From positions 1 through 9,747 of the forward strand of contig JAIJJM010000050.1 of the NCBI GenBank assembly GCA_022728415.1: a DNA stretch of 9,747 nucleotides, read 5' to 3'. Source of the DNA: Collinsella sp. (GTDB lineage: Bacteria > Actinomycetota > Coriobacteriia > Coriobacteriales > Coriobacteriaceae). Below are positions 1 through 5,319 of this stretch, in pieces; the stretch's first letter is position 1, and every line of letters starts with the position of its first letter. The notes below the pieces were generated by a model. That model was not told the DNA's origin. It did not search any database and saw only the letters and a program-made list of their open reading frames with translations. The translations under genes were made by a program, and so were the position numbers.

Positions 1-99
1 AGGAGATCAGTGAAGGTAATTTAAAAACGGTTCTGTGAAAGTGACACGAACCGATCTCCATCGATGTTACTCACCGATCTCCTTCACGGTAATACGCAG
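1..99. other. Foreign or rearranged sequence abutting truncated N
   Basis: These bases stand where the codons before the C-terminus of the P2 capsid gene N should be, but none of the frames I read gives N-like protein, and the N frame has a TAA at 22-24. The stretch is rich in short repeats. CCGATCTCC occurs at 51-59 and 74-82, with its inverse GGAGATC at 2-8; GTGAAGG (10-16) is inverted at 81-87. A hairpin spans 28-53. On the minus strand an ATG at 59-61 opens a frame that stays open for 20 codons to the window edge, starting MEIGSCHF. It could be the beginning of a transposase or another gene, but I do not recognise it. An insertion-element end, a deletion junction and an assembly join are all possible. 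Confidence 0.6.
28..53. repeat. Hairpin-forming inverted repeat
   Basis: CGGTTC (28-33) pairs with GAACCG (48-53). After a bulged T, GTG (35-37) pairs with CAC (45-47), leaving a 7-base loop. On the minus strand the hairpin is followed within 3 bases by a short run of T, as in a weak terminator. However, it would then sit inside the short open frame described for this stretch, so its role is uncertain. Confidence 0.4.
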
Positions 100-165
100 G
101 TGGAAAAAATTAAGGTCGGTGATTTCTCCACACCGGCTAAGGCGACCGCAGAGCCGGGAGCGTAA
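100..165 (+). pseudogene. N: 3' remnant of major capsid protein gene N
   Basis: The frame ending at TAA 163-165 reads VEKIKVGDFSTPAKA and then TAEPGA, which I recognise as the C-terminus of P2 gpN, the major capsid precursor that is cleaved and built into the T=7 head. Only 21 codons match. In P2 the residues before this are VVEDYAAGCL, but here the frame reads unrelated residues and meets a stop at 22-24. The N product therefore cannot be made from this copy as seen, unless the upstream sequence is an assembly artefact. The downstream spacing to M (3 bases between stop and start) is normal for P2, so only the left side is disturbed. If the sequence is real, the prophage would be unable to make capsids. 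Confidence 0.75.
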
Positions 166-168
166 CCG

Positions 169-912
169 ATGACGAGTCCCGCACAGCGCCACATGATGCG
201 GGTCTCGGCAGCGATGACCGCGCAGCGGGAAGCCGCCCCGCTGCGACATGCAACTGTCTATGAGCAGATGCTGGTCAAGCTGGCCGCAGACCAGCGCACA
301 CTGAAAGCGATTTATTCAAAAGAGCTGAAGGCCGCGAAAAAGCGCGAACTGCTGCCGTTCTGGTTGCCGTGGGTGAACGGCGTGCTGGAGCAGGGCAAAG
401 GCGCACAGGATGACATTCTGATGACGGTCATGCTGTGGCGTCTGGATACCGGCGATATTGCCGGTGCGCTGGAGATTGCCCGTTATGCCCTGAAATACGG
501 TCTGACCATGCCGGGTAAACACCGCCGCACCCCGCCGTATATGTTCACCGAGGAGGTCGCGCTCGCGGCCATGCGCGCCCACGCGGCCGGTGAGTCTGTG
601 GATACCCGCCTGCTGACGGAGACCCTTGAACTGACTGCCGCTGCTGACATGCCTGATGAAGTGCGTGCAAAGCTGCACAAAATCACCGGTCTGTTTCTGC
701 GTGACGGTGGTGATGCCGCCGGTGCGCTGGCTCACCTGCAACGTGCGACACAGCTCGACTGTCAGGCAGGCGTCAAAAAAGAGATTGAGCGACTGGAGCG
801 GGAGCTGAAACCTAAGCCGGAGCCGCAACCCAAAGCGGCCACCCGTGCCACGCGTAAGACCCGGAGCGTGACACCGGCAAAACGTGGACGCCCGAAAAAG
901 AAAGCCAGTTAA
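169..912 (+). CDS. M: Terminase small subunit / endonuclease, gpM
   Basis: This 247-residue protein matches P2 gpM in length and sequence as I recall it. In P2, gpM together with the ATPase gpP forms the terminase that cuts cos sites and packages DNA into procapsids. The start MTSPAQRHMM is the P2 start, and GGGAG at 156-160 provides a ribosome site 8 bases upstream. The middle is largely helical, with an Ala/Leu-rich part around residues 60-200. A highly basic, Pro/Lys/Arg-rich tail from about residue 210 to the end (KPKPEPQPK, RGRPKKKAS) is suited to DNA or partner contact. It lies 3 bases after the N stop in the late O-S transcription unit. The gene looks intact. Confidence 0.95.
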   Translation: MTSPAQRHMMRVSAAMTAQREAAPLRHATVYEQMLVKLAADQRTLKAIYSKELKAAKKRELLPFWLPWVNGVLEQGKGAQDDILMTVMLWRLDTGDIAGALEIARYALKYGLTMPGKHRRTPPYMFTEEVALAAMRAHAAGESVDTRLLTETLELTAAADMPDEVRAKLHKITGLFLRDGGDAAGALAHLQRATQLDCQAGVKKEIERLERELKPKPEPQPKAATRATRKTRSVTPAKRGRPKKKAS

Positions 913-1011
913 CAACCGAATGCGCCCCGCGCCAGGGCGGCACGCCGGTCAGTGAGGGTGAATCACCTGACACTGCACCGGCGTCCACCGCCCGACTTTT
1001 CAGAGGTAGTC

Positions 1012-1521
1012 ATGATGACGCTGATTATTCCGCGAAAGGAGGCTCCCGTGTCCGGTGAGGGTACGGTGGTCATCCCGCAACCGGCAGGCGACGAGCCGGT
1101 GATTAAAAACACGTTCTTTTTTCCCGATATCGACCCGAAGCGCGTCCGGGAACGTATGCGCCTTGAGCAGACCGTCGCCCCCGCCCGTCTGCGTGAGGCC
1201 ATCAAGTCAGGCATGGCGGAGACGAATGCGGAGCTGTACGAGTACCGCGAACAGAAAATTGCCGCCGGTTTTACGCGTCTGGCGGACGTCCCGGCGGACG
1301 ATATCGACGGTGAAAGCATCAGGGTTTTTTACTACGAGCGCGCCGTGTGTGCGATGGCGACCGCGTCGCTTTATGAGCGTTACCGCGGCGTGGATGCCAG
1401 TGCGAAAGGCGACAAAAAGGCTGACAGCATTGACAGCACCATTGATGAATTGTGGCGGGATATGCGCTGGGCGGTGGCGCGTATCCAGGACAAGCCGCGC
1501 TGCATCGTGAGTCAAATCTGA
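1012..1521 (+). CDS. L: Head completion / stabilisation protein gpL
   Basis: This is a 169-residue protein matching P2 gpL, which is needed to complete filled heads after packaging and is thought to act at the head-tail connector. The start at 1012 (MMTLIIPRKE) is the P2 start, with AGAGG about 6 bases upstream. A GTG at 952 would extend it by 20 residues, but the extra part does not look conserved. A second possible start is GTG 1048 (codon 13), directly after a near-perfect AAAGGAGG at 1035-1042. The 99-base gap after M holds no gene; it contains only a small GC hairpin (CGCCC 923-927 with GGGCG 935-939) without a T run. The stop overlaps the X start by one base (TGATG). Confidence 0.94.
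   Translation: MMTLIIPRKEAPVSGEGTVVIPQPAGDEPVIKNTFFFPDIDPKRVRERMRLEQTVAPARLREAIKSGMAETNAELYEYREQKIAAGFTRLADVPADDIDGESIRVFYYERAVCAMATASLYERYRGVDASAKGDKKADSIDSTIDELWRDMRWAVARIQDKPRCIVSQI
1035..1050 (+). promoter_or_regulatory. Strong internal ribosome site and in-frame GTG in L
   Basis: AAAGGAGG at 1035-1042 is followed by 5 bases and then GTG at 1048-1050, in frame with L. It is a better match to the Shine-Dalgarno consensus than the AGAGG before the ATG at 1012. If used, it would give a 157-residue form of gpL lacking the first 12 residues. The motif also encodes the residues RKEA, so it may be fortuitous. Confidence 0.4.
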
Positions 1522-1724
1522 TGAAGACCTTTGCGCTACAGGGCGACACGCTCGACGCCATTTGTGTCCGGTATTACGGGCGCACTGAGGGCGTGGTTGA
1601 GACCGTGCTTGCCGCAAATCCGGGACTGGCTGAACTGGGTGCGGTGCTGCCGCACGGCACCGCCGTCGAACTGCCCGACGTTCAGGCCGCGCCCGTGGCT
1701 GAAACTGTCAATCTGTGGGAGTAA
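1521..1724 (+). CDS. X: Tail protein gpX, LysM-like
   Basis: A 67-residue protein equal to P2 gpX (Phage_tail_X family). It is required for tail assembly and is a small LysM-like fold thought to sit near the tail tip. The LysM character shows at the N-terminus: GDTLDAICVRYYG (residues 8-20), then a helix and VLAANPGLAELG, as in other peptidoglycan- or baseplate-binding LysM units. The start is taken at 1521, which overlaps the L stop by one base. An in-frame extension back to 1452 lies wholly inside L and adds residues not found in P2 X. Translation is probably coupled to L. Confidence 0.93.
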   Translation: MKTFALQGDTLDAICVRYYGRTEGVVETVLAANPGLAELGAVLPHGTAVELPDVQAAPVAETVNLWE

Positions 1725-1727
1725 CGC

Positions 1728-2009
1728 ATGACAGCAGAAGAAAAAAGCGTCCTGTCGCTTTTCATGATTGGGGTGCTGATTGTTGTCGGCAAGGTGCTTG
1801 CCGGTGGTGAACCCATCACCCCGCGTCTGTTTATCGGGCGCATGTTGCTCGGTGGTTTTGTCTCGATGGTTGCCGGTGTTGTTCTGGTGCAGTTTCCTGA
1901 CCTGTCACTGCCTGCGGTGTGCGGCATCGGCTCCATGCTGGGTATCGCCGGTTATCAGGTGATTGAGATTGCCATTCAGCGCCGCTTTAAGGGCAGGGGG
2001 AAACCGTAA
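1728..2009 (+). CDS. Y: Holin gpY
   Basis: A 93-residue membrane protein matching P2 gpY, the holin that makes the inner-membrane lesion letting the endolysin out and so sets lysis time. Three hydrophobic segments are visible, at about residues 8-25, 38-56 and 60-82, with a short basic tail (QRRFKGRGKP), as in class I holins. Its first codons follow the X stop by 3 bases, with a purine-rich GGGAG at 1717-1721. The stop overlaps the K start (TAATG), so holin and endolysin are translationally coupled. The protein is intact and close to P2; the last residue is P where I recall Q. Confidence 0.95.
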   Translation: MTAEEKSVLSLFMIGVLIVVGKVLAGGEPITPRLFIGRMLLGGFVSMVAGVVLVQFPDLSLPAVCGIGSMLGIAGYQVIEIAIQRRFKGRGKP

Positions 2010-2506
2010 TGCCGGTAATTAACACGCATCAGAATATCGCCGCCTTTCTCGACATGCTGGCCGTGTCCGAAGGGACGGCGAATCACCCGCTGACGAAAAG
2101 CCGGGGTTATGACGTGATAGTCACCGGAGTGGACGGAAAGCCGGAAATTTTCACCGACTACAGTGACCACCCGTTCGCGCATGGCCGACCGGCGAAGGTG
2201 TTTAACCGTCGCGGTGAAAAATCCACGGCCTCCGGTCGCTATCAGCAGCTTTACCTGTTCTGGCCGCACTACCGCAAACAGCTTGCCCTGCCGGATTTCA
2301 GTCCGTTGTCACAGGACAGACTCGCCATTCAGTTGATCCGCGAACGCGGTGCGCTGGATGACATCCGGGCGGGACGCATTGAGCGCGCCATTTCACGCTG
2401 TCGCAATATCTGGGCGTCCCTGCCGGGTGCCGGTTACGGTCAGCGTGAGCATTCACTGGAAAAACTGGTCACCGTCTGGCGTACCGCTGGCGGCGTACCG
2501 GCTTAA
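2009..2506 (+). CDS. K: Endolysin gpK, lambda R-type transglycosylase
   Basis: A 165-residue cytoplasmic endolysin matching P2 gpK, homologous to phage lambda gpR. It is a lytic transglycosylase that cleaves the glycan strands of peptidoglycan without hydrolysis. Residues shared with lambda R include SEGT with the catalytic Glu (E21), GYDVIVTG, FTDYSDHP (about residues 48-55), SGRYQ, and the C-terminal NIWASLPGAGYGQ. There is no signal peptide, so release depends on the holin Y. The stop is 14 bases before lysA. This gene also carries a phage autolysin-like arrangement typical of P2 rather than of lambdoid SRRz cassettes. Confidence 0.96.
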   Translation: MPVINTHQNIAAFLDMLAVSEGTANHPLTKSRGYDVIVTGVDGKPEIFTDYSDHPFAHGRPAKVFNRRGEKSTASGRYQQLYLFWPHYRKQLALPDFSPLSQDRLAIQLIRERGALDDIRAGRIERAISRCRNIWASLPGAGYGQREHSLEKLVTVWRTAGGVPA

Positions 2507-2520
2507 ACGGAGTAAACACC

Positions 2521-2946
2521 ATGAAGAAATTATCCCTTTCACTGATGCTGAACGTGTTGCTGGCGCTGATGCTGGCACTGTCCCTGATTTACCCGCAGAG
2601 CGTGGCCGTCAGTTTTGTCGCTGCCTGGGCGATTCTGGCGACGGTTATCTGTGTGGTTGCCGGTGGTGTCGGCGTGTATGCCACTGAGTATGTACTTGAA
2701 CGCTACGGGCGGGAGCTGCCGCCGGAATCGCTGGCCGTGAAGATTGTCACGGCGCTGTTTTTGCAGCCGGTGCCGTGGCGCAGGCGGGCGGCGGCTCTGG
2801 TGGTGATGGTGGCGACGTTTATCTCGCTGGTCGCTGCCGGGTGGATTTTTACCGCGCTGATTTATCTCGTGGCGTCGCTGTTTTTCCGGCTGATACGTAA
2901 AGCCTGTCGTCAGCGTTTTGAGGGGCGGGAACCATGTCAAAGCTGA
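2521..2946 (+). CDS. lysA: Lysis timing regulator LysA (antiholin-like)
   Basis: A 141-residue inner-membrane protein matching P2 LysA, reported to adjust lysis timing (an antiholin-like role). Hydrophobic segments occur at about residues 5-23, 28-52, 88-107 and 109-128. They are separated by a charged central loop (ATEYVLERYGRELPPE, about 55-70) and a basic WRRR before the third. The C-terminus is basic (RLIRKACRQR), consistent with a cytoplasmic end. The start ATG 2521 follows ACGGAG at 2508-2513. The 3' end overlaps the start of lysB by 13 bases in another frame. Confidence 0.93.
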   Translation: MKKLSLSLMLNVLLALMLALSLIYPQSVAVSFVAAWAILATVICVVAGGVGVYATEYVLERYGRELPPESLAVKIVTALFLQPVPWRRRAAALVVMVATFISLVAAGWIFTALIYLVASLFFRLIRKACRQRFEGREPCQS

Positions 2947-3359
2947 TGACTGTGCTGGTTGTGTTGTTATCACTGGCGGTGGCCGGTCTGTTTCTGGTGA
3001 AACATAAAAATGCCACCCTGCGCACCTCACTGGACAGGGCGAACAACGTCGCCAGTGAACAGCAGACGACCATCACCATGCTGAAAAATCAGCTTCATGT
3101 TGCGCTCACCAGGGCAGACAAAAACGAGCTGGCGCAGGTGACTCTGCGTCAGGAACTGGAAAACGCCGCGAAGCGTGAAGCACAGCGCGAGAAAACCATC
3201 ACGAGATTACTCAATGAAAACGAAGATTTTCGCCGCTGGTACGGTGCTGACCTGCCTGATGCTGTGCGCCGGTTGCACCAGCGCCCCGCCTGCACTGACG
3301 CCAGTGATTGTCCACAACGCCTGCCCGAAAGTGAGCCTTTGCCCGATGCCGGGCAGTGA
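2934..3359 (+). CDS. lysB: Inner-membrane spanin LysB (Rz-like)
   Basis: A 141-residue protein matching P2 LysB, the inner-membrane spanin equivalent to lambda Rz. It has one N-terminal membrane anchor (about residues 4-22) followed by a long charged periplasmic part (about 40-100: SLDRANNVASEQQTT, RADKNELAQV, ENAAKREAQR) with coiled-coil character. Paired with the LysC lipoprotein it spans the periplasm and disrupts the outer membrane in the last step of lysis. GGCGGGAA just upstream serves as ribosome site. The lysC gene begins inside lysB at codon 94 in another frame, a partly nested Rz/Rz1 arrangement. Confidence 0.94.
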   Translation: MSKLMTVLVVLLSLAVAGLFLVKHKNATLRTSLDRANNVASEQQTTITMLKNQLHVALTRADKNELAQVTLRQELENAAKREAQREKTITRLLNENEDFRRWYGADLPDAVRRLHQRPACTDASDCPQRLPESEPLPDAGQ

Positions 3360-3504
3360 CCCGCAGACGAACGGCGATTTAAGTGCTGATATCCGGCAGC
3401 TTGAGAACGCGCTGGCACGCTGTGCCAGCCAGGTAAAAATGATTAAACACTGTCAGGACGAAAACGATGCTCAAACCCGACAGCCTGCGCAGGGCGCTGA
3501 CTGA
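3214..3504 (+). CDS. lysC: Outer-membrane spanin lipoprotein LysC (Rz1-like)
   Basis: A 96-residue protein matching P2 LysC, the outer-membrane spanin that pairs with LysB. It has a lipoprotein-type signal: basic MKTK, a hydrophobic stretch to residue 20, then CAG-C with Cys21 as the likely lipidated residue, followed by a Pro-rich TSAPPALTP start of the mature part. The residue at -3 is Cys rather than the usual Leu, so the lipobox is atypical. The start is chosen at 3214, since an upstream extension to 3175 would bury the signal peptide. It begins inside lysB and runs past it, and its end overlaps the R start by 38 bases. Seven Cys in all (14, 18, 21, 37, 43, 70, 80) is a high number for a spanin. 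Confidence 0.9.
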   Translation: MKTKIFAAGTVLTCLMLCAGCTSAPPALTPVIVHNACPKVSLCPMPGSDPQTNGDLSADIRQLENALARCASQVKMIKHCQDENDAQTRQPAQGAD

Positions 3505-3934
3505 TGCCGTCACGGTGCTGAAAACCAGTCCCGATATGCTGCGGATATTCGTGGATAACGGGAGTATTGCCTCCACGCTGGCGGCGTCGTTGTCATTCGA
3601 AAAGCGTTACACGCTCAATGTGATTGTGACCGACTTTACCGGTGATTTTGACCTGCTCATCGTGCCGGTGCTGGCGTGGCTGCGGGAAAATCAGCCCGAC
3701 ATCATGACCACCGACGCAGGCCAGAAAAAGGGCTTCACGTTTTATGCAGACATCAACAATGACAGCAGCTTTGATATCAGCATCAGCCTGATGCTGACCG
3801 AGCGCACGCTGGTCAGTGAGGTTGACGGCGCACTGCATGTGAAGAATATCCCGGAACCCCCGCCGCCGGAGCCGGTCAACCGCCCGATGGAGCTTTATAT
3901 CAATGGCGAACTGGTGAGCAAGTGGGATGAATGA
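3467..3934 (+). CDS. R: Tail completion protein gpR
   Basis: A 155-residue protein matching P2 gpR (P2_phage_GpR family), which is required to finish the tail and connect it to the head. It begins MLKPDSLRRALTDAV and ends GELVSKWDE. A Pro-rich linker (IPEPPPPEPV) lies near residues 128-137, before the last short segment. AGGA at 3454-3457 gives a ribosome site 9 bases before the ATG. The start lies inside lysC and the stop overlaps S by 8 bases, so R and S are probably translated together with the lysis genes. Confidence 0.94.
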   Translation: MLKPDSLRRALTDAVTVLKTSPDMLRIFVDNGSIASTLAASLSFEKRYTLNVIVTDFTGDFDLLIVPVLAWLRENQPDIMTTDAGQKKGFTFYADINNDSSFDISISLMLTERTLVSEVDGALHVKNIPEPPPPEPVNRPMELYINGELVSKWDE

Positions 3935-4379
3935 GTTTAAGCGTTTTGAAGACCGGCTGACCGGACTGATTGAGTCGCTGTCACCGTCAGGGCGTCGGCG
4001 ACTGAGTGCCGAACTGGCGAAGCGCCTGCGGCAGAGTCAGCAGCGTCGGGTGATGGCACAGAAAGCCCCGGACGGCACACCCTACGCGCCACGCCAGCAG
4101 CAGAGCGCCAGAAAAAAGACTGGTCGTGTTAAGCGAAAAATGTTTGCGAAACTTATCACCAGTCGTTTTTTGCATATCCGCGCCAGCCCGGAGCAGGCAT
4201 CAATGGAATTTTACGGCGGAAAGTCGCCGAAAATCGCCAGTGTGCATCAGTTTGGTCTGTCGGAAGAAAACCGGAAAGACGGTAAGAAAATTGATTATCC
4301 GGCGCGTCCTCTGCTCGGCTTTACCGGTGAGGATGTGCAGATGATTGAAGAGATTATCCTGGCTCACCTTGAGCGTTAG
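3927..4379 (+). CDS. S: Tail completion protein gpS
   Basis: A 150-residue protein matching P2 gpS (Phage_tail_S / virion morphogenesis family), which acts with gpR in tail completion. It has a basic N-terminal half (RRRLSAELAKRLRQSQQRR, about residues 22-40), the stretch DGTPYAPRQQQSARKKTGR, and the family-typical QFG and PARPLLGFT near residues 107-134. GTGGGATGA before the ATG is a weak ribosome site; coupling to R through the 8-base overlap is likely. This is the last gene of the O-S late transcript, and a strong hairpin follows 34 bases after its stop. Confidence 0.94.
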   Translation: MNEFKRFEDRLTGLIESLSPSGRRRLSAELAKRLRQSQQRRVMAQKAPDGTPYAPRQQQSARKKTGRVKRKMFAKLITSRFLHIRASPEQASMEFYGGKSPKIASVHQFGLSEENRKDGKKIDYPARPLLGFTGEDVQMIEEIILAHLER

Positions 4380-4413
4380 TTTTATCCAGGCAGAGGCTGA
4401 TGCGCAATTAAGC

Positions 4414-4440
4414 ATTGAGCGGCCGTGCTGGTCGCTCAAT
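4414..4440. terminator. Bidirectional terminator-like hairpin between S and the accessory gene
   Basis: ATTGAGCG (4414-4421) pairs with CGCTCAAT (4433-4440). The inner GCC/GGT pairs extend this to an 11-base stem with one G-U pair and a 5-base loop. It lies 34 bases after the S stop and 10 bases beyond the stop of the opposing gene, so it can end both convergent transcripts. The flanks are AT-rich but lack a long T run on either side, so efficiency may be moderate. Confidence 0.7.
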
Positions 4441-4450
4441 ATTTAGAGGT

Positions 4451-5236
4451 TTATGAGTGGTTTTTATTTGATGCTTTGTATTCTAAAACCTTCTTATTGG
4501 CGTAAAGGAATTTTGTATATGACAGGAATATAAGCAGACCTGAAATGAAATAGGTTAGGGATATTATTAATAATGTTTTTTTGTAGCTGTTATTATCTTT
4601 AATCTCCTGACTTAACCATTCGGAGTCCTCCTTGTTTAGCTGTAAGAGCTTATTGCAGGCGATCTCGGGAAGTGTGTCTTTTATAAATACGTTTTGCAGA
4701 CTCTTGCAATCGGCAAGGCTATAAGTTTTATTAAATTCAACCGTTTTATTTTTGAAGGATAAAAGAACTTTGTCACTATAAACATAGTACATCATATTTT
4801 TATATGGTATACCTATGGCATCCCTTACTATAGCGGATTGTTCATTGTGTATATAACATGCGAAGAGAATATAAATAATACTGGCCAGAATTACAATTGT
4901 TGTTTTAATTATGTGTGGTGGTTTTGTTATGTCACCCCAGAAGCGAGTAAGGAAAAAATACGATGTTTTTAGTTTTCCATCAATCAGCCCCTGCTGTATC
5001 ATTCTCACATCTTCGATGCCTGATACATTGATTCCGTTAATTATTTTAAATAGTTGAATGTCGCGCCATTTTTTGTCGAGCATTTTTAACTTTCTGTCTG
5101 AATACTCAAGATTGAAATGATGTGCAATAAACCTCATAAGATTACTTTTACCAAAGGTAACAAATGTTAATGCTATTAATAAAAATAGATACAAAGAGAT
5201 AAACCACCACGCATTAGTCACATTATCACTGAACAT
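4451..5236 (-). CDS. Accessory (moron) membrane protein, three predicted TM segments
   Basis: This 261-residue protein stands at the P2 orf30 position and is unrelated to the structural genes. It is visibly AT-rich beside GC-rich neighbours, a sign of recent transfer. The start at 5236 (MFSDNVTNAWWF) has AGGAG 8 bases upstream. Hydrophobic segments lie at about residues 10-28, 110-128 and 221-241. By the positive-inside rule, loop 29-109 (Lys/Arg-rich: DRKLKMLDKKWRDI) and the Lys-rich tail are cytoplasmic. Loop 129-220 is then periplasmic and has two Cys (177, 194) that could form a disulfide. No catalytic motif is seen. It may belong to a family of uncharacterised P2-prophage proteins that I recall as DUF6216; this is unverified. 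A role in superinfection exclusion or abortive infection is inferred from position only. Confidence 0.85.
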   Translation of the reverse strand: MFSDNVTNAWWFISLYLFLLIALTFVTFGKSNLMRFIAHHFNLEYSDRKLKMLDKKWRDIQLFKIINGINVSGIEDVRMIQQGLIDGKLKTSYFFLTRFWGDITKPPHIIKTTIVILASIIYILFACYIHNEQSAIVRDAIGIPYKNMMYYVYSDKVLLSFKNKTVEFNKTYSLADCKSLQNVFIKDTLPEIACNKLLQLNKEDSEWLSQEIKDNNSYKKTLLIISLTYFISGLLIFLSYTKFLYANKKVLEYKASNKNHS

Positions 5237-5253
5237 TACGCTCTCCTCGAATG

Positions 5254-5319
5254 TTGTATGGTCGTTCTACAAATGAATCCAGATAGCATAACTTTTATAT
5301 ATTGTGCAATCTCACACGC
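5254..5319 (+). promoter_or_regulatory. Probable late promoter PV with Ogr/delta-type activator dyad
   Basis: TTGT (5254-5257) and ACAA (5269-5272) form a dyad with 11 bases between, matching the shape of the activator site of P2 late promoters. P2 Ogr and P4 delta are known to bind TGT-N12-ACA centred near -55, so the spacing I count is one base short. An AT-rich stretch with -10-like TATATT (5298-5303) follows. The start point would then be near 5310, with the dyad centre near -47. No good -35 is seen, as expected for an activator-dependent promoter. The same 83 bases also form the leader of the divergent gene that starts at 5236. Confidence 0.65.

Noticed and set aside
67..249. 60-codon minus-strand frame across the N/M junction
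   Set aside because: Most of it is antisense to M and the N remnant, and its composition is Arg/Cys-rich as in shadow frames.
316..915. 199-codon minus-strand open frame opposite M
   Set aside because: It is antisense to the intact, recognised M gene, has no ribosome site and gives low-complexity Arg/Gln-rich protein; it is a shadow of GC-rich coding.
923..939. Small GC hairpin between M and L as a terminator
   Set aside because: The stem is only 5 bases with no T run, and it lies within a single late operon where termination would be harmful.
952..1011. Upstream GTG start extending L by 20 residues
   Set aside because: The P2 start at 1012 has its own ribosome site, and the extension reads as translated intergenic sequence.
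5302..5319. TTG start extending V by six residues
   Set aside because: It has no ribosome site, would overlap the likely promoter -10 region, and does not match P2 V.
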